Assembly: GCA_026419785.1 (NCBI GenBank)
Contig: JAODTK010004987.1
Span: forward strand, 248,001-312,000
DNA: 64,000 nt
Direction of reading: 5' to 3'
Source: Sclerodactyla briareus
Lineage: Eukaryota; Echinodermata; Holothuroidea; Dendrochirotida; Sclerodactylidae
Shown: positions 24,249-35,889 of the stretch, piece after piece
Layout of the letters: each line of letters begins with the position of its first letter
Position numbering within the stretch: position 1 is the stretch's first letter
Position numbers and translations under genes: made by a program
Notes under the pieces: model-generated
Told to the model about the DNA's origin: nothing
The model's input: the letters and a program-made list of their open reading frames with translations, nothing else
Database searches by the model: none

Positions 24249-27200
24249 AGAACTTATATCAATGATATAGTTTTTTTCAAATAATTTATGGGTCTGGCAA
24301 GCATACCGTTGGACTCGTCACACTTCTCATGAGAAAAATAAGAACGGAGAATGATTCTGATGAAGAATGATCTAATAATCATGTCTCTCACTACCTTAGG
24401 CCCTCCGATGATTAAGGAGATGTCGATGAGCCTTGAGATGGGTGAACCCAATTGACTATTGCAATACTGGAAGATGATCAGTTGCTTTTCAACCACACTC
24501 TGAACTGTGTAGCAAATCTTCTATTATCACGAGATTATTATAATTTTCCCTACTCCTTGTATCTTCATTGCAGACGGATGAGCAGGAATACCCTGCAGGC
24601 AAAAGGCAAGTATAAGATTGCGTATACGTTACGGGAACTCATTCTTGGCTTTACTACCATTATGCACTGTTCTCACTTAATTTCTGTATAAATTAGTTTT
24701 CTTTCTTACCATCAAAGAATCAACAGGATAAAAGGTCCTTGGATTCCGGGGGTTCTGAGGTAAATCAGACTACGATCTCACAAAACATTTTGATAATACA
24801 TTCACAGAAGAAACAAAAGTAAATCTTTATGATGAAAGTCTGGAAAAGGAGTGAGGCGTCAACATCTTGTGTTTTTTCTCTGTATATTGTTTTTTTGAAC
24901 TTGCAAACGGCGTTGAGTATATGTAGTCCCACACTTGTTTGTGTGTGTCATTCTTTCTCGTACATATTTGTAAGACGAAACTTTTTATACGTTCATATAC
25001 GGCCGTTTGCCGTCCCAGTGATGTAGATGAACCCTGTTGTATCTGAGACACCGTCAAGGTCGCCAAAGGTCTAGTCTGGAGGATGTGCCCTTCTTGTGTT
25101 AATAGTTACAGAGCGAAGGAAATAAGACTCAATTTCTTGATGTGTATGCTCAATACACGCAACAACTACCGCCCAAATTACGTCGCTCGGGAATATATTC
25201 TTTCATTTTTTTTTCGGTTGATGTTCTAGAAGTATAGAGAAAAAAATCAGAAGAGTCTAAATATTCGAATTTCACATACCGGTTCAGATTTTTTCCTTGT
25301 TTTTTCATCCTTCACGACCTCCCCCTCAATCGCTGATTTCTACGCGTTAATTTAGTCTGACCATGAAAATGGTCTTTTTTGTGAACACCGATTAAACCAG
25401 ATGGCCATGGGTAATTATACCTTACATAGGAGATAGATGTCGGATGTATGAGTTTGAACATAGTTTGTCATCCCCACGCACTTGGGAAAATTTTATAGCA
25501 CAGTCTTCGCTCGGCCACGAGAGATATGAATTGTATTGTGTTTGGCGTTAGTTCCAGTCGCTCAAGATCATGAGAGTGCCATCATAGGACAGCTGGGGAG
25601 CACTACCAACCGTGGGGGGGGGCCTAGCCTACATAGTTTATTTCGGTATAGGGAACTAAATCCTATTGTAATATTTCTCATCACGTCAAGTCAATCGAAG
25701 GTCAAGAGACGGTAAACTTCGAACAGTTTATCAGCACGATTTTCCGAAAATGCAAGCATGGATCCAGTTCACATTACTTGTAGGTTGCAGAAGTTGGAAT
25801 GGGTGATACTTTGTTCGTGACTATGTCGAGGCATTCAGAGGAAAATATTGTTTCGCAAAAAGAACAACGTTGGGAGGCTTGGTCAGCATGATGCCTGGAG
25901 AACGAGATCATTTAACAAGTTGAGATCAATCATGCAGCTGCACGTTTCTCTACCACTTCCATCGAGTGCAGTGTCCACCAATATTTTTGGACCCCCTCTT
26001 CCGTCCAAGTTTTTCCAATATTCTAATATATATTTATAAAACCCAAATCCCTCTCATTGCAATATTCCGAATCTATCTCCTCTAAAATCCCCAATTCCCA
26101 TCATAAACCTCACCCTTTTATAAATCCAAACCGTTTCACCGCTGCCCGAATTTTGCACTGCGTAGTTATGTGATGACTCTCACTTGTAGACAGACCAGTT
26201 TTTCCGCCATGCTACAGTGACGTTCTCTGGTATTGGTGAACCTTTTCTGTTGCCCCACGAATTCCCTTATAACATCAACACAACTGAGTTCCTTTGAATA
26301 GGAAGAGGGGCTAGTTAACGGAAGTTACGTTCACGTATAACGGCGAAAACAATGGTAACGGACAACATCGACGGCAACGTAATCCGGTATCACGTTAACC
26401 TCTGAACGGCTAACATGGCCGTATCATTGCCCCTCCCCAGTAAAAAAGGAAGGAAGAGGAAAGAAGAGCAGAGAAACGACAAGGGGAAGGAAAGAAGAGA
26501 GGTGGTAGGGGTAAGGGGAAAAAAGAAAAGGGGCATGGGAAGGGCTGATAGTCCTGGGAAGTAATTGTTTGCAAAACCAAAGCTTTCCAAAATATCCTCC
26601 GCATAGGGTAATGGTCTCTTGCCAAAAATTACAACTTAATCATAATGTTTTTAAATCAATCGTATATGAACATGCATAAACATAGATAACTTTGCCAACC
26701 AAAATGTTTGTATCTCATGCACATCAGGCGTAAGAGAGCGGATTCATGGGCAGTTTCAGCGTATTCGATTCAAGGTGTAATCACAATTTGGCTGGTCGTT
26801 TTATATACTCCTTTGTGGTTCTCTTTTGTTGGGTATGGATTGAGGATTAGTGTTTTCAGTGGAGCAATTCCTTTGTATTTCAGTGCGCCTCGTCCTGGCC
26901 CCCCCCTCATGGGCTGAGTACTCTATACCATTCCCTCATCCCAGTAGAAAAAGTCTGTTGTTGAAAATAATAGGTTATCTGCAAGCAACCTTGATTTTTG
27001 TCATAACTGAGATGACTTGCTTTCCCGACCTTTTTTTTCTCATTTCACGTGCAACCTATGTTGTAACTACTAGGACTCGAAACTGGAAGGAAAATTCAGA
27101 GGGGGGGGGGGGGGTAGGGAGGGGCGGGGGGCAAGGAACCCAGACCCCAGGTTTCGGATATCTGCCTACAGCTGCCCTACAAACGCATTGTAATCATCAT

Positions 27201-27540
27201 TTTGCATAGTGAACACGGGTTCGGGTCGTCGATAAATGACTATACTGTGGTTGTGTGGGCGGTCTACAGAGTGACAGCTACAAATGGTATTCTAGGGCAA
27301 TTGTGATGCAATTGGGAGTGAATTGTAAAATCTCGCGCTTCTCGCGATCATATACCCATAGGGCCCCAGTATGTGAACATGAGACCATAATTTGTAGCCT
27401 AGTCGAAAGGAACAAGTTCAATCTCTGTAATAAAGTTATTTATTCTCAATGTTTCCTGATGAAAATATGCAGTTTCACAAATGGTACTGGTCTGGTTGAA
27501 CATAGAGAGTAGGCGGGGATCCAGAGATTCCAAAGGCGGG

Positions 27541-27812
27541 TAGAAAGGCGGGGGGGGGGGCGGCAGTCAACGACGGATCCATACCCACCTTACCCCAAAA
27601 CCATCACTCACATTCTGGTGGTTTTCATTTGTATTTCGCCCTCTCTATTTTTCATTTCTTTCTGAATAAGTTTTCGATTTCCCGAAGAGTGAGTCGCGTT
27701 TCCATAGATTTGGAATGAGGTGGCCATATAAGTCCCTGATTGTGACGCCCAAGGTACGGGCGTAACAGGGGGGAAGAGTGTCCTCCCTTCGGATGTTTTT
27801 TTTTTCTTATGA
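27541..27812. other. G-rich transposon-like relics
   Basis: A G-run at 27,549-27,560 and the string GGGCGTAACAGGGGGGAAGAGTG then TCCTCCCTTCGGATG (27,757-27,799) resemble inner parts of the G-rich element ends at 7,990-8,040, 8,555-8,590 and 9,700-9,770. No complete inverted repeat or target duplication was found. Another G-run lies at 27,101-27,130. Confidence 0.4.
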
Positions 27813-29174
27813 AGACTATTAGATGCGATTTCCTGGTATCTAGCAAACCGAATATAAATACACAGGGAATCTTCCTGAAATTTCTACTTCACGCGAATCA
27901 CGTTACAACGGACACTTTCTACGAAACAATATTTTTGTAACACACCCTCCAAATTTCATAATTGTAGCTGTCACGAGAGTCATAATAGAAATGTTCCCTA
28001 TATATTTCATCAAGATGTGCAAATTTAGTAAAATTATCTCATGGAAAGTCTTTCCGTATATATAATGACAGTTTCTCTTTGTTGTAGTCTCCAAATTGAA
28101 TTACAATTGTTGTACAAATTCCTACCAAATGTCGCGCGAGCCAGGCTGGAATTGCCCAGATGAACAGAGATTTGTAAATTTGCCAACTCTTAAGCTATTG
28201 CACGGAAAATGAATTGCGCGGTTTTTCCGGCGCGACGTTACGCGCATACGTAGCCACAAGCAGTCACTACGTATATAACGAAGAAACACCTATTAGCAAC
28301 GCTTCATGTGCGTTTTTGTTTGAATGACTCGATCAACACATATCCAATGCGTGCGTTCCAATAACACCTTGTGACACGTGGAATAGGTTCACGGCACGAA
28401 TATGTACCTAATTTCACGTAAGAAGGTTTCCCATTTTGGGGAAATATTTGCGAAAACAGGTTGAATTACGTTTTTGCAGGAAAAAATGACTAACCGGAAC
28501 ATTTGTTTGCCTACGACTTTATCTTAAGAGTCCTGAATAGTTTCCGAAGGCAACTCTAACCTAGGCTACTTGGTCTTCGCTGCCATTCTTCATTTGGAAG
28601 AGGTGCCGCGGTTCTTGGCGTCTCTATGTTCGGTTCAACAGTCTGCCAAGGGCTCCCTCTCTATTCTTGAATGATAGCCCATGAATATTGTAATGTGACT
28701 TGGCAGCCGTCGTAAATATTTAGGATAATATTATGTTGAGGAAGAATACTCTGCGAGTTTAATGGAAATGAATGAAACGAAATGAATTGAGATGCCATGC
28801 GAATTATATGTTTATTAGATCAATGGAAAACATTCGGACCTAAATCGGAGAGGTTCGTACCTGATTTGTCAATGAACAAAACATAAAGTAGTCTGGCCAA
28901 TTCATTCTTGTTGCAATGAACTTGTTTCAAACTTGTTTCTTGTTTCAATAGTAGCTACCTCGTTCTTCATTGATCATTCAAGTGGAGTCACACTTTGCTT
29001 GGAACTGACTTATTTTCCATCTGATCTATCACCTTTCTTAATTTTGTATCATATACCATTTTGTATTTCAAATGTGTATATCGTATTCTTAGACGGTCCT
29101 GCACTTCTCCTTTTGGGATTTTGCACTCACTAGCCAATTTATATATATGTATATATACATTTATATATATGTGT

Positions 29175-30460
29175 ATATATAGGATGATCTGAATAATTTT
29201 AGACCTGTCGCAAACCTGTCTTTTCTTGGGAAGATGATCGAGCGTATCGTGACCGTCCATCTTTGGAGTGTAATCACACAACATGATTTACAGGATCCTT
29301 TTCAATCCGCCTACCGCCCTCATCACAGTACCGAGACAGCTTTACTACGTGACCAGAATGACATATTGCGTAGAATGGACCAAGGTAACATCACAGCAAT
29401 GATTCTGCTCGACCTCAGTTCAGCCTTTGATACAGTGGATCATAAGATCGTTCTACACAGACTGGAACAACGTATAACCTTCACGACCGCGCTCAGTGTG
29501 TTCGGATCATACGCTGCTCTGAACCGTCTGTCCTTGAGTATTCTGTACCACACGGTCAGTTACTGGTCCTCAGTGGTTTGTCCTTTATACTTCTCCTGTC
29601 CAAAGCACCATCCGTAGCAATGGACGTATCACGTCAACGCTGACGATACGCAGATTTATTTGTTCACGTTGTATGGAAGCCTGTATGAAGAGATCCGTGA
29701 CTGTGTGAAAGGTAATTATCTCAAACTTAACGACAGAAAAACGGAATTTATTCTTTTCGGCTCAGAAGTAAAGTTGGCAAAAATCAATTCCCCCACTTTC
29801 AAATTGGAGGCTGTTTGATTCCTCCAATTGGCAAGTGCGAAACCTTGGTGTTATAATAGACAGCCATATGACCATAAACTCGCACATCTCTGCACAATTC
29901 AGTCGTCCAGCTTTCAATTAGACCCAAGGTAGATCCGGGAGCATCCAAGCCAACAGGCAACCGAGCAGGTGGTGTATGCATACATTCACTTCCCAGCTGA
30001 CATGGGTAATGCAATGCTGTTTGGTCTTCCCAACGAACAGAATCGTCGACTCCAGAGACAAAAACCCAAACACTGCTCCCGTCTTGTTAACACCCTTAGC
30101 CATCTATAACCCATATCTCCTCTTCTCCATGACTGCACTGGCTCCCAGTTCGTTCAGAATCCAGTACAAACTGTTATTGTTCACTTTCCGTGCCTAAATC
30201 GCCATGACCCCACCATATATACTGGAGGGCTACTGCACTCTATCATCCCGCTCGGTCTGTTCTGGATCTTCCGCGAAAGTTCTTCTGACTGATCCGAGGT
30301 CGTCACGTTGTGGGGAGGCAGATCCTTCCCTGTGGCAGCACCCCGTTTAAGACAACTCCTCGATGAACTACCGACATGTTCTTCACTGGATACGTTTTAA
30401 GTAAGATTGAAGACCTTATAATTGCATTAGATCATGTTAACTCTGCCTGTTGTTTCTCCT
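29175..30460 (+). mobile_element. L2-like non-LTR retrotransposon, 5'-truncated pseudogene
   Basis: Reading from 29,183: NNFRPVANLSFLGKMIERI, then DPFQSAYRPHHSTETALL and ILLDLSSAFDTVDHKI (the conserved first Asp block, near 29,400-29,455). The frame then breaks. The catalytic block reads NADDTQIYL, with the Asn-Ala-Asp-Asp codons at 29,636-29,647, so the usual Tyr of YADD is replaced. Further C-terminal blocks follow (KLNDRKTEFILFG near 29,728; VRNLGVIIDSHM near 29,840). The AFDTVDH form is typical of the L2 branch. The 5' half is missing and stops are frequent. It sits between blocks A and B and is followed by a T-tract and an AT array. Confidence 0.9.
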
Positions 30461-30540
30461 TCCTAAGTTTCAATTTTTTTTTTTTTTTTGCGAGCTCTGT
30501 TGTGCGCCATGCGCGCTTTCTGCGGATTTGTATACGCATT

Positions 30541-30568
30541 ATAGTATAATATATATAATATATATATA

Positions 30569-30614
<46 letters not shown>

Positions 30615-30680
30615 CTATATATATATTATATATATATATTATATATATTATATATATTATATAGATATAGATATATAAAT
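30541..30680. repeat. (AT)n microsatellite
   Basis: About 140 bp of TA/AT with CTATATAT interruptions at the A/B junction. The minus-strand ORF over it is a Tyr-Ile repeat artefact. Confidence 0.96.
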
Positions 30681-31766
30681 AGTCCGAAAATTGCTTCAAA
30701 AAACTACCCGAGTGCTTCAACGGTTGGGCTATGGTAGATATATTCTAAAAGACTGTTTTGCCCTAAGTCTCGTCCGCAACTAGCACATGATCTACACACG
30801 CGGAAAACGAAAAATCACAAAAGTCACTAGGTTGATACTTTGCAACCTCTGTCTCTGGGAAAAATTACTCTGATAAGCTACAAGAAACACCTGAACTCCA
30901 GCTACGACTCATCTCTACATGCAGACACAGAAGGACGCACCTCCTCTCCGAATACGGATGAGGTCCCCCTTGTGACCGGGCCCTAAGCAACCAACCCTGC
31001 GCGTCCTTGGTTTATATAAATCCACACTGCTTATATCCTGCCTTTCACCCATGAATGCAGACAGTTTTTGTCAGAGAATGCATATTTCGGAGATTTGGGG
31101 GAGAATTTGTTAGATTTTTGAGTTTGCCCTCTCCCCCCGAGACTGTTATATGACTGAGAGCCATCAGGAATCAAGTTTTGAAAGGGCAGCATGTTGACTA
31201 CGTACGGTAGACTAAGAAGCGTTTTGTTTTCTGTTTCTGTCTTACGTGATATCTCTTTCTCGCCTATGATAACGCCCAAGGAATATAATATTACCACCAC
31301 GAAAGCAATCGTAATTATTCAGGATAATGATATCTTGCGACAGAACAATCTGTGTGATTAGGAAATGAATAGAACGGGCACAGATGGATTGGTAACGACA
31401 AGCAGATTATCTCTTTCATAACAACAATTTTGAACTGAATGAGACTGAAAGGTTCTAAGGGGGTTTTTGTCAATGAACAAGATATGGGACACTTGACCAC
31501 CATCAATTCCAGAAACTTTTTAGTCAATTAATCGTTTTAGAAGTTTATCTTCAGGTTGCACCTCTTCGTACAGTGAAGTGAAGTGCCTCATGAGATTTTG
31601 AAACGTGACTTCTTGAACTGTATCAAGAGTAATCGTCCTCGTGCCACCACTACTGTGACAGTCTACGTGCATTTCTCCTGTCTGAATGACTTTTGGGGAC
31701 GTTTTTCAGTGATTATGGTTAATTTGATGACCCTTAACAGGAGTGAATTGAGGGGGAAACATTGAA

Positions 31767-33120
31767 GGGCTGTTCACACTTGTGCGATACGATACGATAC
31801 GATACGATAAATTTATCGGACGTCGAGTTAAAGAGTGTTATTTTCAATGGGAGTGTTCACACCTGTGCGATACGTTACGATACGATACGATACGATAAAT
31901 TTATCGGACGTCGAGTTGAAAATATTTCAACTTTTATCGTACGATAAATTTATCGATGCGATAATTGCGCAATGCAGTGATAAACTTGCGCAATTCCGCA
32001 TAGAGTATGGAACGCCAAACAGGCTATTCGGGGAATTTTAGCGTGAAAAGTGGGTTTTAGTGATGAATCAGGGGTTCTGATGAATGTTTTGGGTAGTGAC
32101 GTATCCGGGGAAGACATTGGCCTCTGAATGAGCTTCTCGGCCCTATTTGCCGACATGCACGGGACCCACGAAACCATTATTTCAGTTCGAATCCATGGAA
32201 GCCCTCCCCATATGCGATAGTAGCGTGACCAGGAGGTAATAGGGAGGGTCATGTTGCGCCGGCACCCACGAAGTATCATGTGACATTCAAAGGCAGGAGA
32301 TATGCGGTTGGTAGTGAGTGGCCGGTGGGAGGGGTGTTGTGGCTGTTTGAGAGGAGCAGGGTAGGAGGGGTTTTTCCAGATGGTCCCGATCCACAGCCTG
32401 ACGTATTGACGGAAACTTCACCCTTACCTCATTTGAAGAAAGAGGCAGGAATAGAAACGGAAGAGGCAACGGAAATAAGCTATAGTGGTTGGGGTGGGGG
32501 TGGGGGTAGGGTGGGGGTGGGGGTATAATGTCGATTTAACGCCAAGTTAATTATGTCTTTTAGATCAGTGAGGAAAGTAGTTAGGTACACAGGTGGAGCC
32601 GTAGGCATTATTGCTACATGCATGTTCTGAGCAGAGTAACCAAGCTCCAATTTTCAGCTCAATTGGGCCGAATTGACTCAATTGACTGAATGCTTTCTTG
32701 GCTACCTCACTTCGCCGTATTATTGGATACCGATTCTAATTAAGACTGGCTGTCTAAGGAAAGGGTAGGCGGGGATGGTGAGGTCAACCGTCTGATTCGT
32801 GATCGTCACTTGCGCTTCTCCACGCCTCCTAAAGTACTGAGAAAGACACAAGGTTCGAATTGCTTTGAAATTACAATTCTTGGTACTCAAAAACTCTGCC
32901 GACCAGGCTATTCCACCGACTGAAGCGACAAAAGGGGAATACTTGTGCCTTTCTCAGCTAAAATCCCACTACTTTCTCCGTTATGTTAAGCGCCGAGACG
33001 TCCGATAAATTTATCGTACGACATTTTTATCGCAAAAGTGTGAACACTCCATCCGATAAATTTATCGTATCGCATCGTATCGTATCGTATCGTATCGTAT
33101 CGCACAAATGTGAACAGCGC
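31767..33120. mobile_element. MITE-like DNA transposon with (GATAC)n terminal inverted repeats
   Basis: The left end reads GGGCTGTTCACACTTGTGCG then (ATACG)n. The right end, read inward on the minus strand, is GCGCTGTTCACATTTGTGCG then (ATACG)n. Each end holds two nested copies of a GTGTTCACA plus CGATAAATTTATCG module; the 14-bp palindrome occurs at 31,805, 31,893, 31,942, 33,003 and 33,054. TTGA stands just outside both ends (31,762-31,765; 33,121-33,124), a possible target duplication. Block A has the uninterrupted site near 16,020-16,050, which proves insertion. The 1.0 kb interior has no recognised transposase. PIF/Harbinger-type or IS4EU-type affinity is only a guess from the GGGCTGTTCACA start. 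Confidence 0.88.
32486..32524 (+). other. Potential G-quadruplex tract
   Basis: Repeated runs of three to five G separated by single T or TA bases, inside the MITE-like element. It satisfies the usual four-G-run pattern several times over. Confidence 0.8.
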
Positions 33121-35889
33121 TTGATTAGAGATGGAGTTGACGGACTGAAAATATGCGTCCAGTCTCGCTCGTTATGATTCTAGGTACAGGGGTGTTGTGA
33201 ATCCGCAAAAGAATGGAACGACCCTACATTCTCACATTCTTTAAGCTACCAACCTTGGAATGAGGATTTGGTCCGTTCTGGTGACGCCTCATCAAATACA
33301 CAGAGGCGCCGAGACTGGGGAACTGGTCCATTTTGACATAGTGTTGCGTTCTAGTGTTGTTAGTAATATATCGATATCTCGGCATCTTGTGGATGGTTTA
33401 TTAGAAGGAAAAACAATAATTGAGTGAGCGATATTTTTTAAAGAGCGACGGCGTCAGCAGTATATTTATAGATCCAAAGGAATCCCATGTTACAAGACTA
33501 TTCTTAATCATCATCATCACCAAGATCCTCTTGTATAATAGTATCGTACGGATCATTCGAGGATTCGTAATCTATTTGTTCTTTGCTTGAACCTTTAACT
33601 ATATTTACCAGTTTATCGTTTTTATATTAATGATGACTTCTCAACAAATTATTGTACCCGTGCACATTGTGTGAGTAGTCTTATGGCGAAATACTGGCGA
33701 ATGTTTCTTGACACCGAGAATATGCCAAGAAGCATATTACGAACTTAATAAACCTTGGATTCTCGAGAAGTCAATGCATTATTGAGCAATACCAAATTTT
33801 GATGCCGTTTCTAATTCGATTTCGAAAAGATCCTATTATTGAGACATTTCCAGGTTACACCTGCCAAGTGCATGCGTATCGCCTCAGGTACACTTCATCA
33901 CACTTTACCAGGTCGAGTAAATTGACAGTTTTATTATTGGATAGTATTATTCCGAACAGCATTCTCATCCACAATAGCACTAAATGATATGAAAATAGAA
34001 GTAGAACACTAGCGTAGAGAACCATTTTCGTGATCAGAGATCAGCGCATATGTCGTCATGAATGAGGTAAGATACATCGCTGATCATATATGAGGCTCAA
34101 AATACGGTCTCCGACATTCTCGTGGTTTCTGTGAGGGGCTCGGAGTTGAATCCGTGTACACTCCAACAACCCGTTCTGAGACGCTGTGGTATTTCGGATC
34201 GCCTCATTACGCTTGTATATTTTTATACCCAGTCAGTGGGCTTCACGACATGCTGACTACTGAATGCTCTCGCACAAAGGTAACGAAAGTAACGTAGAAT
34301 AAAAGAAAAGAAAAGGTAATAAACTTTTAGACCAGTTTCCAACCCAGGGAACCCTTATCCTCCACACCATAGATGAGGGTCTGTTGTTTATACGCCTGAA
34401 ATAGGTTTCGGTACATGTCAATTCATGTGATTTATGCCCCTCGTTCTCCATTACTTAAAGCATCCGAAACACGACTAGGTGGTCCTGGCATTTGAATGTT
34501 CCCAGTTGCTAGCAAGCCTGGGTGGTTTATTCTAATAACGGCAGACCTAACAAATGGAGTTTATCGAGGGAAATTCTAAAGAAAATCTAAACCGTGATAT
34601 TTCGAGCGTATCAACTAGACACCGCCTGTCATTAAGGATTTGTTCCTTTCCTCTATAGGTGACACTCACAAAAGTGATTCACAGTAACGATCTAACTGGC
34701 CCATAGTAAGATTGGTATCAGCTTCCATCCCTTCTGGCGAGTATGTATCTCCTAATTTTCTCCGCCATTAGCAACTTGAATCCCCATCTGTCGTTATTGC
34801 CTAAGCAGGGCTGTTCATTCAGTGCCCCCTGTAGGCGGATTTTTACTAGGCAGAATATGGTGAATACTCCCTTTTGCGTTTCAGGGTGCCTAGTGACAAA
34901 CGGAAGTCGCGGTCATAATTAATGGGGCCATGGTTCGTCAAATTGACCGCAAGTCAGGGCCGTGTAGTACCTGCAGTGTAGCCTAGAATGGAATATCGAC
35001 TAACTTCACAAGAAACACACCGGACGTTTTCGTTGACACTCACCCGAGCCAGATGTCCGTGGTGGTATGAGTAAGCTTCTCCTCGAATGCTTCATGATTT
35101 CCGGATGTGGTGATCGCGTAATCATCTGCGAGAACAGAGAACTGAAATGACATTTAGACGTTGGTTCGCCTCAGGCCATTAGCCTCAGTACAAAGAGTGA
35201 TAACAGTTTAATTCAAAGGTGCTCATGTAACTTTGAAGTTAGACTATATTATTCTTTCATTAGATATGGTGTCGCACAAGCACACGGTTGGAACCTGCCA
35301 CACTTCTCCTGTAAAATGGGGAATAGAGAATTATTTTATAGTCACAAACCATAGCCAGGTCTCTCATTGTTTGTGAAAGATGAATCAGTTGATTTTCACC
35401 CACACTCCGAACCTTTTGACCATCATAAATGATGGGTTTTTTCCTACCCTGGTATTTTCAGGTCGACGGATGGGCAAGAATACGCCGCAGGCGGAACCTC
35501 AGTAAGATTTGTGTATATTGTGTTGGATTTTCCCATCCTACCCCACTTACCATTAGCACTGTCTTTTGTACCTAATTCCGTACATTTAATTTCCTCCTTA
35601 CCATTCAAAGTATAAACTAGAATAAAATGGTGTTATTTTGATACAGATTTTCCAAACAAGTTAATATCATATTCACAGACGAAGCCATAGTACCTCTTGT
35701 GATGATAAAGTCTGGACAAATTATGACGCGGCAGCATCGAGTTTTTACATAGTCCCTTCGGTTTTAGGAAGATGATTATGTTTTCATTCCTTTCCAACGG
35801 CGAAGGAACCTATGTTCACACACTCACACCTCCTTGTCAGTACATATTTGAAGAACGGAAGTTTGGCATAGAGTTCATCATACAGGCCC

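Larger units (their letters stand above)
15250..29160 (+). repeat. Large duplicated block, copy A
   Basis: This block is co-linear with 31,050-45,850 (copy B). Paired anchors are 15,541/31,345 (ACAATCTG.GTGATTAG), 19,583/33,463 (ATATTTATAGATC), 21,860/33,685 (ACTGGCGAATGTTTCTTGACAC), 22,091/33,855 (ACACCTGCCAAGT), 24,831/35,701, 25,055/35,933 and 28,591/45,248 (CATTTGGAAGAGG.GCCGCGG), with the last shared sequence near 29,131/45,797. Identity by eye is roughly three quarters to four fifths, with many small indels. Copy-specific insertions account for most of the length difference. No reading frame is clearly conserved between the copies, so I treat it as non-coding or decayed. It could be a segmental duplication or an uncollapsed divergent haplotype. 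Confidence 0.85.

Noticed and set aside
30463..30720. 85-codon Tyr/Ile repeat ORF
   Set aside because: Translation of an AT microsatellite.
31950..32279. 109-codon minus ORF inside the MITE-like element as a transposase
   Set aside because: No DDE or Myb-like motif can be recognised, and the frame has no support beyond being open.
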